A stretch of 64,000 bases of DNA from Flaviflagellibacter deserti (GCF_042652085.1 NZ_JBHSJF010000006.1:434001-498000); one strand, 5' to 3'. Numbered from the stretch's first letter, positions 54,653 through 63,799 are shown. Numbers and translations: made by a program. The notes: generated by a model not told the origin, from the letters alone.

Positions 54653-54925
54653 ATGCTGCGTGTATCGTCTGTCGCTGCTCTCGTTCTTCTCGCAACTCCC
54701 GCGCTTGCCGACCGGTCCGATGCGGACGCATGCGCGCGGAAGCTCTCGGGTCTTTCTCTGCAGACCTACAACGCGTCAATCGTAAAGGCCGAGAACGGCG
54801 CTACGCTCAGGCAGGCGATCGGATCGCATCTCGGACCACTCGTCGACTCGGGCAAGGTCCAGGAATCCGTGGGCAAGAAGGCCGGATTCCAGGCCGCGAT
54901 GTGCGTGCGGCTGGTTCACCGCTGA
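54653..54925 (+). CDS. Small secreted two-cysteine protein, family member B
   Basis: A 90-residue product with a signal peptide ending near TPALADR and two cysteines in the mature part (DACARKLSG and AAMCVRLVHR). It is a paralogue of the gene at 43551-43826, with the same length, cysteine placement and ending. AGGAGG lies six bases before the ATG, one of the best ribosome-binding sites in the window. The stop lies five bases from that of convergent panC. Function unknown; periplasmic location predicted. Confidence 0.82.
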   Translation: MLRVSSVAALVLLATPALADRSDADACARKLSGLSLQTYNASIVKAENGATLRQAIGSHLGPLVDSGKVQESVGKKAGFQAAMCVRLVHR

Positions 54926-54930
54926 GCTGA

Positions 54931-55788
54931 TCAGTCCTGCCCGCGCGGTACCGGCACGTTGTCGATCAGCCGCGTCCCGCCGATGCGGGCGGCTACCAGA
55001 AGGCGGATCGGGCCGTCGTGGGTGCTGGCGATCGGGTCCAAAGTGAGCGCGTGGCGGGCCTCGACATAGTCGACCGTGAAGCCTGCCTTGGTGATCGCCT
55101 CACGCGCATCGGCCATGACCACGCCGATCGGCGCGCCGTGACCGATAAGCGCGGCGCTCTCGGTGAGGATGCGATGCAGTGCGGGCGCGGCGGCACGGTC
55201 TTCCGGCGAGAGGTAGCGGTTGCGTGATGACAAAGCGAGGCCGTCATGCTCCCGGACGGTCGGGCCGGGGACGACCTCGACGTCGATGTCGAGGTCGCGG
55301 CTCATGCGGCGGACGACCTGAAGCTGTTGCCAGTCCTTCTCGCCGAAGATCGCGACATCCGGCCGGACCTGGCCGAACAGCTTCGAGACCACGGTCGTGA
55401 CGCCGCCGAAGAAATGCGGGCGGGCATCGCTTTCGAGACCGGAGGCCGGGCCGCCCTGCGGCGCGACGCGGGTGATGAAGCCTTCCGGATACATCTCCTC
55501 CACGGCGGGTGCGTAGATGAGGTCCACGCGCTCGGCCGAGAGGGCGGCGCTGTCGGTATCGAGCGTGCGCGGATAGCGGTCGAAGTCCTCGTGCGGCGCG
55601 AACTGGGCCGGATTGACGAAGATGGAGACCACGACGCGGTCAGCATGGTCTCCGGCTTGCTTCACCAACGCGAGATGGCCGGCATGAAGGGCGCCCATGG
55701 TCGGTACGAGCGCGACTGTCTGGCCGGCCGATTTCCAGCTTGCGACCCTGGCGCGGAGTTCGGCCTTGGTGTGGACGATCTCAGGCAT
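54931..55788 (-). CDS. panC: Pantothenate synthetase
   Basis: A 285-residue ligase that joins pantoate and beta-alanine using ATP in coenzyme A synthesis. LVPTMGALHAGHLALVKQA carries the HIGH-like motif. FGEKDWQQLQVVRRMSRDL and GLALSSRNRYLSPEDR are also conserved. ATG at 55788 gives the usual length; a start 12 codons earlier is not favoured. panB is not adjacent. Confidence 0.95.
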   Translation of the reverse strand: MPEIVHTKAELRARVASWKSAGQTVALVPTMGALHAGHLALVKQAGDHADRVVVSIFVNPAQFAPHEDFDRYPRTLDTDSAALSAERVDLIYAPAVEEMYPEGFITRVAPQGGPASGLESDARPHFFGGVTTVVSKLFGQVRPDVAIFGEKDWQQLQVVRRMSRDLDIDVEVVPGPTVREHDGLALSSRNRYLSPEDRAAAPALHRILTESAALIGHGAPIGVVMADAREAITKAGFTVDYVEARHALTLDPIASTHDGPIRLLVAARIGGTRLIDNVPVPRGQD

Positions 55789-55880
55789 CGTGCTTGTCTC
55801 CGAATGGGCTGCACGCCATAGCAAGGCGGCACTCGCGCGCCAAGGCGTGTGCTTTCGAGGAAAGGTTTGAGATCGCCGTG

Positions 55881-56582
55881 ATGCTGACCGTCCTTGTCGG
55901 GCTTGCTGTGATAGCCCTCGTTCTCTGGTCGGCGAAGAACTCGATCGATCACAGCCCCGGTTCCCGGAAACATCTGTTCCTGCTCGGCGGGGCGGTGTTC
56001 GCGCTCCTGCTCGGCGGCCTTCTCGCGCTGACGGGAAAGACGATCTACGGCCTGCCGCTGCTGTTCATCGGCGCGACGGTGCTGGCGAAGACGAAGAATC
56101 CGGGCTTCAGGCTGTCGTTGAAGAACGGCTCGATCGTCCGCCGTCGCACGGCGATGCTGGCAATGGCGATCGACAAAACGAGCGGGGCGATGCGCGGCTC
56201 GGTCCTGACCGGCCGTTACGCCCACAAGAATCTGGATGCCCTGTCGGAATACGAACTCGTCGACCTTGCGCGCGAGGTCTCGGCCCGGGACCAGGCCGGT
56301 TTCGCTTTACTCGAAGCTTATCTGGACGGCCGGGTGCCCGGTTGGAGAGTACACCTGCAGGGCGACGCGCATCCGGGGGGCGGACACGCGGCGGGCCAGG
56401 GCGCGATGACCGAGGATGAGGCGTACCAGATCCTGGGGCTTGATCCGGGGGCTGGAGCGGCCGAAATCAGCGCCGCGCACCGGGCGCTGATGAAGAAACT
56501 GCATCCCGACCAGGGAGGGTCGACCTATCTGGCGAGCAGGGTCAACCAGGCCAAGGACGTCCTCTTCCGCACTCAACGCTGA
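55881..56582 (+). CDS. Membrane-anchored J-domain protein (Tim14/Pam18-like layout)
   Basis: A 233-residue protein. Two hydrophobic segments near the N-terminus (LTVLVGLAVIALVLW; FLLGGAVFALLLGGLLAL) are followed by a cytoplasmic linker and a C-terminal J domain with the HPD motif in KKLHPDQGG. J domains stimulate Hsp70 ATPase. Placing it at the C-terminus behind membrane helices matches alphaproteobacterial relatives of the mitochondrial import protein Pam18. The start is ATG 55881, though GTG 55878 is adjacent. Confidence 0.88.
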   Translation: MLTVLVGLAVIALVLWSAKNSIDHSPGSRKHLFLLGGAVFALLLGGLLALTGKTIYGLPLLFIGATVLAKTKNPGFRLSLKNGSIVRRRTAMLAMAIDKTSGAMRGSVLTGRYAHKNLDALSEYELVDLAREVSARDQAGFALLEAYLDGRVPGWRVHLQGDAHPGGGHAAGQGAMTEDEAYQILGLDPGAGAAEISAAHRALMKKLHPDQGGSTYLASRVNQAKDVLFRTQR

Positions 56583-56614
56583 ACTTTCGGCGGTCGGCTG
56601 CATGGTTCTTCTCG

Positions 56615-58384
56615 TCAGTTCTTGATCGTGAAGCAGGAGAGCGCTGATTTCTTCAGCGCCTTACAGGCGGCGTCGGCGGTTTTCTCGCTGAAGCCGGCAT
56701 AGCGGGCGCGATAGAGCGTCTGTTCGCCCTTCGCGACGGTTTCGGTGAACGCCTCGGCGCGGCCGTCGACCTTGTGCACCGTCGGCGCGGCGCGATCGAT
56801 CAGGGCCTTGGCCTGGGCGGCGTCCGGAGTGGCGCCGATCTGGATGATCCAGCCGGAGCGGGCGACGGAGTTGGACGAGGCGGCGGCGGTAGCTTGCGAA
56901 GGCGTGGCGGCCTCGATCGCCTGGCTGGCGAGCGCCATCTGGTTCGGATGGGCCGGCGCCGGGAACATGCTGGCTTCGATCGGAGCAGCGGTGGCGACGC
57001 GGACAGGCGGCGGAGAAGAGGCCGAGGCGCGAATGGTTTCGCGGCGGACAGGAGCGGAACCCGGCGTGGTGCCGCCGGCATATGCCGTTGCGACCGAGCC
57101 GGTCTGCTTCGGCTGAGCGCCTACGACCCAGCGCATGCCGTCATCCGACGAGCCGGGCGTCGTGGTTGCGACGGCGGTGGCCATCGCGATGCGGCGCGAT
57201 ACGGCGTCCGAAGATATGGTCGCGGGATCGGGCACTTCGGCCGACGCAGCGAGGTCCACAGGCTCGGCGGCAACGGGTGCGGGAGCCGCAGGCGAGGTGG
57301 TGTTTGCAGCCGCGGCGACGACGGCCGGACGGACCTGTGGGACGAGCGGGCGCGGCATCGGCGTCAGGACGGCGGTGCTCGGCATCGGCGGGGCGATGCG
57401 GGCGGGAGCAGCGACGGGAGTCGGAATGGCCTTGGCGACAGCTTCCGGGACTTGAGCCTCCGCGATGGCCGGTGCGGTGCGGCCTGTCGCGGCCTTCGGC
57501 AGGTTCTGGGCAACGAGCTGGCGCATGGCCGCGTCACGCGAGGCGCCGGAACGGCCGCCGAGGACGGTGGCGACGATGCGGCGGCCGCCGTCATTGGCCG
57601 AGGTCAGGAGATTGAAGCCCGAGGCGCGGACATAGCCGGTCTTGATGCCGTCGACGCCCTTCACCGAGCCGACGAGGCGATTATGGCTGCCGATCGTGCG
57701 GCCCTTCCAGACGAAGCTCTTCGTCGAGAAATAGCGGAACTGGCGCGGATAACGGTCCTGGATGGCGCGGCCGAGGACGACGAGGTCGCGCGCCGTCGTG
57801 ATCTGGCCGTCATTCGGCAGACCCGAGGCGTTGCGATAGACGGTGCGCGACATTCCCAGTGCACGGGCCTTCTGCGTCATGCGCGCGGCGAAGGCGGACT
57901 CGGAACCGGAAATATTTTCAGCAATGGCGACGGCGACGTCGTTCGCCGACTTCGTCACCAGTGCCTTGATGGCGTCCTCGACGCGGATCGTCTCGCCGGG
58001 CAGCAGGCCGAGCTTCGACGGCGCCTGGCGCGATGCCTCGGCAGAAACCTTGAGCGGGGTATCGAGGGTCATCGAGCCGCGCTCGAGTTCCTCGAAGAGG
58101 ATGTAGAGCGTCATGACCTTGGTCAGCGAAGCCGGGTGACGGAGCTCGTCGGGGCTGTCGGCGAACAGGACCTTGCCACTGTTGGCGTCTACCACGAGGG
58201 CCGCATAGGGAGGATTGTAGCCGCCACCGCCGCCCTTGGAGCGCTTGGCCTTGCGGGAAGCCTCTTTCTTCTGGGCAGGCTTCTTCGCGGCGTCGGCAGG
58301 CTCGCTCGCGAAAGCGAACAGGAGAGCCGAAGCCAGCACCGAGAGAACGATCTTCGAGCGGAAGAAGGACACGCCACGCACCAT
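56615..58384 (-). CDS. D-alanyl-D-alanine carboxypeptidase with SPOR domain
   Basis: A 589-residue periplasmic enzyme that trims peptidoglycan stem peptides. A signal peptide is followed by a Lys-rich stretch, then the peptidase S11 domain with ASLTK (active serine), SAND and KTGYV motifs in order. A Pro/Ala-rich linker of about 200 residues connects to a C-terminal SPOR domain (WIIQIGATPDAAQAKALIDR onward), which targets division sites by binding denuded glycan. ATG at 58384 has AGAGGG upstream. Confidence 0.92.
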   Translation of the reverse strand: MVRGVSFFRSKIVLSVLASALLFAFASEPADAAKKPAQKKEASRKAKRSKGGGGGYNPPYAALVVDANSGKVLFADSPDELRHPASLTKVMTLYILFEELERGSMTLDTPLKVSAEASRQAPSKLGLLPGETIRVEDAIKALVTKSANDVAVAIAENISGSESAFAARMTQKARALGMSRTVYRNASGLPNDGQITTARDLVVLGRAIQDRYPRQFRYFSTKSFVWKGRTIGSHNRLVGSVKGVDGIKTGYVRASGFNLLTSANDGGRRIVATVLGGRSGASRDAAMRQLVAQNLPKAATGRTAPAIAEAQVPEAVAKAIPTPVAAPARIAPPMPSTAVLTPMPRPLVPQVRPAVVAAAANTTSPAAPAPVAAEPVDLAASAEVPDPATISSDAVSRRIAMATAVATTTPGSSDDGMRWVVGAQPKQTGSVATAYAGGTTPGSAPVRRETIRASASSPPPVRVATAAPIEASMFPAPAHPNQMALASQAIEAATPSQATAAASSNSVARSGWIIQIGATPDAAQAKALIDRAAPTVHKVDGRAEAFTETVAKGEQTLYRARYAGFSEKTADAACKALKKSALSCFTIKN

Positions 58385-58695
58385 CAAAACCCTCTTATCC
58401 GGCCCTGCCCATGGACCGGTTGAAGCACCCCCAGCGCGACGGCTCCCGTAGCCACCGCACACAAAGGAGGATGGCTGGGTTGCGGTTACGGAGGGGTTAA
58501 GCGGAATGATTAATTCCGACGAAGAATCTCTCTCCGGGACAGGCCGCTCAAGAGTTCCTACCCGTCGTTATCCGACGGGTAGTGCTCATACGCTCTGGCG
58601 AAGCGGCGGGGGCAGTCTTAGATTATGCGGCGAGAGCGTTCCACAGGACTTAGGTTCAGAGGGACAGGGGAATCCACGTAGGCTGCGGATTGGAC
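58385..58695. other. Intergenic region between carboxypeptidase and clpS
   Basis: A 311-base gap between divergent genes. It contains one strong dyad (58558-58582, listed separately) and an AT-richer patch near 58505-58520. No convincing small gene was found on either strand. Promoters for both neighbours must lie here but could not be assigned with confidence. Confidence 0.6.
58558..58582 (+). other. Perfect 10-base inverted repeat upstream of clpS
   Basis: The arms ctacccgtcg and cgacgggtag flank a five-base TTATC centre, about 114 bases before the clpS start. There is no T-run. It can be read as an operator dyad or as a structured leader of the clpS-clpA mRNA. Confidence 0.55.
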
Positions 58696-59058
58696 ATGAC
58701 CGACTACAGGGCCAACTGGATGGCCGGGCCCGCAAAGCGGGACGACGACGGTAACGGGTCAGGGGCAGGAACCGCCGTTATCCCCAAGACGCGCTCGAAG
58801 ACCAAAAAACCGAGCATGTACCGCGTTCTACTGCTGAACGACGACTACACGCCGATGGAATTCGTGATCCACGTCCTAGAGCGTTTTTTCAATAAGGACC
58901 GCGAAGCGGCCACAAGGGTGATGTTGCACGTGCACCACAACGGTGTCGGTGAGTGCGGCATTTTCACCTATGAAGTTGCTGAAACAAAAGTGACGCAGGT
59001 CATGGACTTTGCGCGCCGGCACCAGCACCCTTTGCAATGCGTCATGGAAAAGAAGTGA
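58696..59058 (+). CDS. clpS: ATP-dependent Clp protease adaptor ClpS
   Basis: A 120-residue adaptor that delivers N-degron substrates to ClpAP. After a flexible N-terminus rich in Gly and Asp, the core shows YRVLLLNDDYTPMEFVIHVL with the binding-pocket asparagine and aspartates, and MLHVHHNGVGECGIFTYEVA. ATG at 58696 is used. It lies just before clpA, as expected for partners. Confidence 0.95.
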   Translation: MTDYRANWMAGPAKRDDDGNGSGAGTAVIPKTRSKTKKPSMYRVLLLNDDYTPMEFVIHVLERFFNKDREAATRVMLHVHHNGVGECGIFTYEVAETKVTQVMDFARRHQHPLQCVMEKK

Positions 59059-59065
59059 GGCCGAG

Positions 59066-61492
59066 TTGCCGACTTTCTCACATAGCCTAGAGCAGACTCT
59101 CCATCGCGCGCTGGCGCTCGCCAACGAGCGCAGCCACGAGTATGCCACCCTCGAACACCTGCTCCTGTCGCTGATCGACGACAGCGATGCGGTCGCGGTG
59201 ATGCGCGCCTGCAATGTCGATATCGACCAGCTGAAGCGGAATCTCGCCGAATATGTCGACGCGGAACTCGACAACCTGGTGACCGACGGCCACGAGGATT
59301 CGAAGCCGACGGCCGGCTTCCAGCGCGTCATCCAGCGCGCCGTGATCCATGTCCAGTCGTCCGGCCGCGAAGAAGTGACCGGGGCCAACGTGCTCGTCGC
59401 GATCTTCGCCGAGCGCGAGAGCCACGCCGCGTATTTCCTGCAGGAGCAGGACATGACGCGCTACGACGCGGTCAACTATATCAGCCACGGCATCGCCAAG
59501 CGGCCCGGTTCGGGCGACGCGCGGCCGAAGACCGGCAATGACGAGGAGCAGTCGACCGGCAGCGACGACGGCGGCAAGAAGAAGGCCGACGCACTCGACG
59601 CCTACACGGTCAACCTCAACAAGAAGGCGCGCGACGGCAAGATCGATCCGCTGATCGGCCGCGACACCGAGATCCAGCGGACGATCCAGATTCTCTGCCG
59701 CCGGCAGAAGAACAATCCGCTGTTCGTCGGCGATCCCGGCGTCGGCAAGACCGCCATCGCCGAAGGCCTGGCGCGGCGGATCGTGCGCGGCGAGGTGCCG
59801 GACGTGCTGGACGACGCCGTCGTCTTCTCGCTCGACATGGGCGCGCTACTTGCTGGCACCCGCTATCGCGGCGACTTCGAGGAGCGTCTGAAGCAGGTCG
59901 TGAAGGAGCTGGAGAACACCCCCGGCGCGATCCTGTTCATCGACGAGATCCACACCGTGATCGGTGCGGGCGCGACCTCGGGCGGCGCCATGGACGCCTC
60001 GAACCTGCTGAAGCCGGCGCTGGCCAATGGCTCGCTCCGCTGCATGGGCTCGACGACGTACAAGGAATATCGCCAGCATTTCGAGAAGGACCGCGCTCTG
60101 GTGCGGCGCTTCCAGAAGATCGACGTGGCCGAACCGACCATCCCGGATGCGATCGAGATCCTGAAGGGCCTGAAGCCCTATTACGAGAGCTTCCACCGCA
60201 TCCGCTACACCAACGAGGCGATCAAGGCCGCCGTGGAGCTGTCGGCACGCTACATCCATGACCGCAAGCTGCCGGACAAGGCGATCGACGTGATCGACGA
60301 GACCGGTGCCTCGCAGATGCTGCTGCCGGAGAGCAAGCGGAAGAAGACCATCGGCCTGAAGGAGATCGAGGCGGCCGTCGCATCGATCGCCCGCATCCCG
60401 CCGAAGTCGGTGTCGAAGGACGACGCCGAGGTGCTCCGCAGCCTGACGGCGAACCTGAAGCGGGTCGTCTACGGCCAGGACAAGGCAATCGACGCCCTGT
60501 CCTCGGCGATCAAGCTCGCCCGCGCCGGCTTGCGCGATGTCGAGAAGCCGATCGGCTCGTACCTGTTCTCGGGTCCGACCGGCGTCGGCAAGACCGAGGT
60601 CGCAAAGCAGCTCGCCGATATCCTCGGCGTGCAGATGCTCAGGTTCGACATGTCGGAATACATGGAGCGCCACACCGTCTCGCGGCTGATCGGCGCGCCT
60701 CCCGGCTATGTCGGCTTCGACCAGGGTGGCCTGCTGACCGACGGTGTCGACCAGCATCCCCATTGCGTGCTCCTGCTCGACGAGATCGAGAAGGCGCATC
60801 CGGACCTGTTCAACATCCTTCTGCAGGTCATGGATCACGGCAAGCTGACCGATCACAACGGCAAGACGGTCGATTTCCGCAACGTCATCCTGATCATGAC
60901 GACGAATGCGGGCGCGTCCGATATGGCCCGGCCGCCGATCGGGTTTGGCCGCACGAAGCGCGAGGGCGAGGATACGGAAGCGGTGAACCGGCTGTTCGCG
61001 CCGGAATTCCGCAACCGGATCGACGCCATCGTCGCCTTCTCCGGCCTGCCGCCGGAGGTGGTGCAGCGGGTTGTCGACAAGTTCGTCCTCCAGCTCGAGG
61101 CCCAGCTCGCCGACCGCAACGTCACGATCGAGCTCTCCGACGAGGCGCGCACCTGGCTGGCCGAGAAGGGCTATGACCCGGCGATGGGCGCGCGGCCGCT
61201 TGCCCGCCTCATCCAGGAGACGATCAAGAAGCCGCTCGCGGAGGAGGTTCTGTTCGGCAAGCTGCAGCACGGCGGCGCCGTGAAGGTGGTGCTGGAAGCG
61301 GACGGCAAGGACTCGAAGCTCGGCTTCGAATTTCCCGAAGGCCGCATCGAGCCGAAGCCGGAGAAGATCGTCACGGAGCCGCGCGTCGCCAAGCCGAAGC
61401 CAAAGCCCAGGCCTAAGCCCGCCGCGCGGGCGAAGAAGGGCTCGGTCCCGAGCGTGAAGCGGTCGCTGCCGAAGGTGGTGACCGAGGAATAA
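59066..61492 (+). CDS. clpA: ATP-dependent Clp protease ATP-binding subunit ClpA
   Basis: An 808-residue AAA+ unfoldase that feeds substrates to ClpP. The N-domain starts at PTFSHSLEQTLHRALALANE. Two Walker A motifs are visible (GDPGVGKTAIAEGL and GPTGVGKTEVAKQL). A Lys/Pro-rich tail follows (KPKPKPRPKPAARAKK). The start is TTG at 59066, set by the conserved N-terminus and by TGAGG five bases upstream; it lies seven bases after clpS. The basic tail of about 50 residues is longer than in E. coli. Confidence 0.95.
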   Translation: MPTFSHSLEQTLHRALALANERSHEYATLEHLLLSLIDDSDAVAVMRACNVDIDQLKRNLAEYVDAELDNLVTDGHEDSKPTAGFQRVIQRAVIHVQSSGREEVTGANVLVAIFAERESHAAYFLQEQDMTRYDAVNYISHGIAKRPGSGDARPKTGNDEEQSTGSDDGGKKKADALDAYTVNLNKKARDGKIDPLIGRDTEIQRTIQILCRRQKNNPLFVGDPGVGKTAIAEGLARRIVRGEVPDVLDDAVVFSLDMGALLAGTRYRGDFEERLKQVVKELENTPGAILFIDEIHTVIGAGATSGGAMDASNLLKPALANGSLRCMGSTTYKEYRQHFEKDRALVRRFQKIDVAEPTIPDAIEILKGLKPYYESFHRIRYTNEAIKAAVELSARYIHDRKLPDKAIDVIDETGASQMLLPESKRKKTIGLKEIEAAVASIARIPPKSVSKDDAEVLRSLTANLKRVVYGQDKAIDALSSAIKLARAGLRDVEKPIGSYLFSGPTGVGKTEVAKQLADILGVQMLRFDMSEYMERHTVSRLIGAPPGYVGFDQGGLLTDGVDQHPHCVLLLDEIEKAHPDLFNILLQVMDHGKLTDHNGKTVDFRNVILIMTTNAGASDMARPPIGFGRTKREGEDTEAVNRLFAPEFRNRIDAIVAFSGLPPEVVQRVVDKFVLQLEAQLADRNVTIELSDEARTWLAEKGYDPAMGARPLARLIQETIKKPLAEEVLFGKLQHGGAVKVVLEADGKDSKLGFEFPEGRIEPKPEKIVTEPRVAKPKPKPRPKPAARAKKGSVPSVKRSLPKVVTEE

Positions 61493-61495
61493 GCG

Positions 61496-61522
61496 AAAGG
61501 CCGCTCTTCGGAGCGGCCTTTT
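61496..61522 (+). terminator. Terminator of clpS-clpA
   Basis: An eleven-base perfect stem (aaaggccgctc/gagcggccttt) with a TTCG loop follows the clpA stop by three bases and ends in a short T-run. The UUCG tetraloop makes it very stable. Confidence 0.92.
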
Positions 61523-61668
61523 CGTTCGTATAGAGAGCACACGCGCAGCTCGACGAGGTGAAGCGGGTCTAGTCGTTGTTTGTCGATCTCCCAGGCCCCG
61601 GACAAACAGTATTGCTCGACTCTCGGTTGAGCTGTTGCTTTGATCTGACGTCTTCAGAGGAGGCGGCT

Positions 61669-62493
61669 ATGCAGGAATTGTCCAACTCTGCCTTGCATCG
61701 AATGCTGGATGCGATTGCAAGCGGTCGGCCGAACGATGTGTCCCCCGCTGATGTTCGCGCATCGCTTGAAGAAGTTGGTATCCGTTCTCTGGATGATCTT
61801 TCGGAGCGCCTGCTCGAACGTGTGAGGAGGTCCGGGGGCGATTTGCGCCAACCCGCGCCGATTGATCTTAGATCTCTGCGCCGTCCGCCTTTGGACGGGT
61901 TAGAGGCTTCTCTTGAGCATGCGGTGCCGCAGATTCCCTTTCGTTGGAGCGGGAAGCTGCACGAGCCATCAGAGATACGTCGCTTCGATGGCAAGGCTAT
62001 CGCGTATGTGCCGTCGGCTGGGCCGGATGGTAGTGTCCAGCTGGATATCGTTGACGATATCCAGGCGGTGAGAAGCTGGATCGAGGCGAGGACCGTTAGT
62101 GGCTTAATCCATTCGTTCCGGAATGGATCAGATGACTCAACGCGTTCAATCCCAGCGCATTATCCTCGGAGTATTCAGGTGGGCGAGCATGAGCTCACTG
62201 GTGTAATAGGTCCCGAAGACCCTGCGGGCTTGTGGGTAGGAGAGACACTCACGTTAGAGCCGGGGCGCGCGTATTTCGATTTGACCGATGTCTACCTGAG
62301 CTGGCCGTGGTCGACATGGAATGACAAGATTTCATTCATTGGCATATCGCGTAGCTATTGCCAGTTCTGGGATCACATAAACTTTCAGGGCGACTGCTTG
62401 CTCGCCGGGGCTCATGTGGGTGGCAATTGGCTTCCTTTCCTATCGCAGGTTGGTTGGAACGACCGTATATCGTCGTTCGCGAATGCGGGTTGA
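61669..62493 (+). CDS. Beta/gamma-crystallin-like protein, unknown function
   Basis: A 274-residue protein with no signal peptide. Residues 1-90 are helical and charged, and 90-180 are unassigned. Residues about 185-271 look like two beta/gamma-crystallin motifs. Each ends in a WND-x-I-S core (WNDKIS at 217-222 and WNDRISS at 263-269), which fits the calcium-binding consensus (N/D)(N/D)xx(S/T)S. The second repeat also has the typical aromatic start and CQFWDHINFQGDC. GAGGAGG lies just before the ATG. It is less GC-biased than clpA. No partner genes suggest its job. Confidence 0.7.
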   Translation: MQELSNSALHRMLDAIASGRPNDVSPADVRASLEEVGIRSLDDLSERLLERVRRSGGDLRQPAPIDLRSLRRPPLDGLEASLEHAVPQIPFRWSGKLHEPSEIRRFDGKAIAYVPSAGPDGSVQLDIVDDIQAVRSWIEARTVSGLIHSFRNGSDDSTRSIPAHYPRSIQVGEHELTGVIGPEDPAGLWVGETLTLEPGRAYFDLTDVYLSWPWSTWNDKISFIGISRSYCQFWDHINFQGDCLLAGAHVGGNWLPFLSQVGWNDRISSFANAG

Positions 62494-62626
62494 TCTGGGA
62501 TCAGTTAAAGCCGACGGCGAAGTTACCGCCCCATCGCTGCCCTGATCCTAGACCGGCCGTGCATTGGCCTCGCTTCTCGGATATGGCGTTGCGCCGCAAC
62601 GCCATTCTGATGAAAGAGGAAGCGAA

Positions 62627-63799
62627 TTGGCTGCTATCGCACGGGCGGTCACGCCATTTATCCTAGCCATTGCCTCCTGCCTGCCCTCGACCCCGATCCG
62701 GGCTGCCGACAGTCCCGGCGTAATCACGGCAGCCGTCGAGCGCGCCTTCCGTCCGCTTCTGAAGGAATATGATGTGCCCGGAATCGCCGTGGCCGTGACG
62801 GTCGACGGCCGGCGATATTTCTTCAGCTACGGAGTCGCCTCGAAAGAGAAGAACGTGCCCGTGACGAAGGATACGCTCTTCGAGATCGGCTCCGTCAGCA
62901 AGACATTCACCGCCACTCTGGCTTCCTACGCTCAGGCGCTCGGCAAGGTTTCGCTCGACGATCGTCCTGGGAAGTATATGCCGCAATTACGCGAGAGCGC
63001 CCTGGATGAGGCCAGCTTGCTCAATCTCGGAACCTATACCTCGGGCGGGCTGCCACTGCAGTTCCCCAACTCCGTCACGAATGGGGCCGAGATGGCGACC
63101 TATTTCCAGCAATGGAGACCGTCCGTCAGTCCGGGCGCGCAGCGGCAGTATTCCAACCCCAGCATCGGTCTGCTCGGACATGTCACCGGCCTGGCGATGA
63201 ACGGCGGATTCGCCGACCTGATCGAAACCGACCTGTTCCCCAAGCTCGGCCTCGGCCACAGCTACATCCGCGTACCCGAAGCGGAGATGGCGAATTATGC
63301 CTGGGGCTACAACAAGGCGAACAAGCCGATACGGGTGAGCCCCGGCGTCTTTGATGCGGAGGCTTACGGCATCAAGTCCACGGTCACAGACATGATCCGT
63401 TTCGTCGAGGCCAATATCCGGCCGGAGACTCTCGATGCGCCGATAAGGATCGCCGTCGAAGGCACGCATATCGGCTATTTCAGGGTCGGCGAGATGGTGC
63501 AGGGGCTCGGCTGGGAGCAGTACCCTTATCCGGTCGCATTGGACCGCTTATTGGCCGGCAACTCTCTCACGATGGCCATGGAGCCCAACGCGGCGATGCG
63601 GCTCAACCCGCCGCAGACTCCGTCCGCGCCGACTTTGTTCAACAAGACCGGCTCCACGAACGGATTCGGCGCCTATGTCGCTTTCGTGCCTGAGAAAAAG
63701 ATCGGCATCGTGATGCTGGCGAACAGGAATTTCCCGATTCCGGCCCGCATCACCGCGGCGCATGCCGTGCTCGAGCAAATGGCCGCGGAGGCGCCATAA
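62627..63799 (+). CDS. Class C (AmpC-type) beta-lactamase
   Basis: A 390-residue serine beta-lactamase. A signal peptide ends near PIRAADSP. The catalytic motifs are Ser89-Val-Ser-Lys92 (SVSK), Tyr175-Ser-Asn177 (YSN) and Lys340-Thr-Gly342 (KTG), in the right order and spacing for class C enzymes. The start is TTG at 62627, chosen for the signal peptide and for AGAGGA upstream; no ATG gives a sensible signal. An AmpR-type regulator gene is not adjacent. A related D,D-peptidase with the same motifs is the main alternative, though the length and ending favour AmpC. Confidence 0.85.
   Translation: MAAIARAVTPFILAIASCLPSTPIRAADSPGVITAAVERAFRPLLKEYDVPGIAVAVTVDGRRYFFSYGVASKEKNVPVTKDTLFEIGSVSKTFTATLASYAQALGKVSLDDRPGKYMPQLRESALDEASLLNLGTYTSGGLPLQFPNSVTNGAEMATYFQQWRPSVSPGAQRQYSNPSIGLLGHVTGLAMNGGFADLIETDLFPKLGLGHSYIRVPEAEMANYAWGYNKANKPIRVSPGVFDAEAYGIKSTVTDMIRFVEANIRPETLDAPIRIAVEGTHIGYFRVGEMVQGLGWEQYPYPVALDRLLAGNSLTMAMEPNAAMRLNPPQTPSAPTLFNKTGSTNGFGAYVAFVPEKKIGIVMLANRNFPIPARITAAHAVLEQMAAEAP

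Noticed and set aside
56774..58423. Long plus-strand open frame opposite the D,D-carboxypeptidase
   Set aside because: Arg/Gly-rich low-complexity product with no recognisable domain; the opposite strand carries full peptidase S11 and SPOR motifs.
59846..61540. Long minus-strand open frame opposite clpA
   Set aside because: Product is His/Asp/Leu/Arg-rich mirror sequence of ClpA; all AAA+ motifs are on the plus strand.
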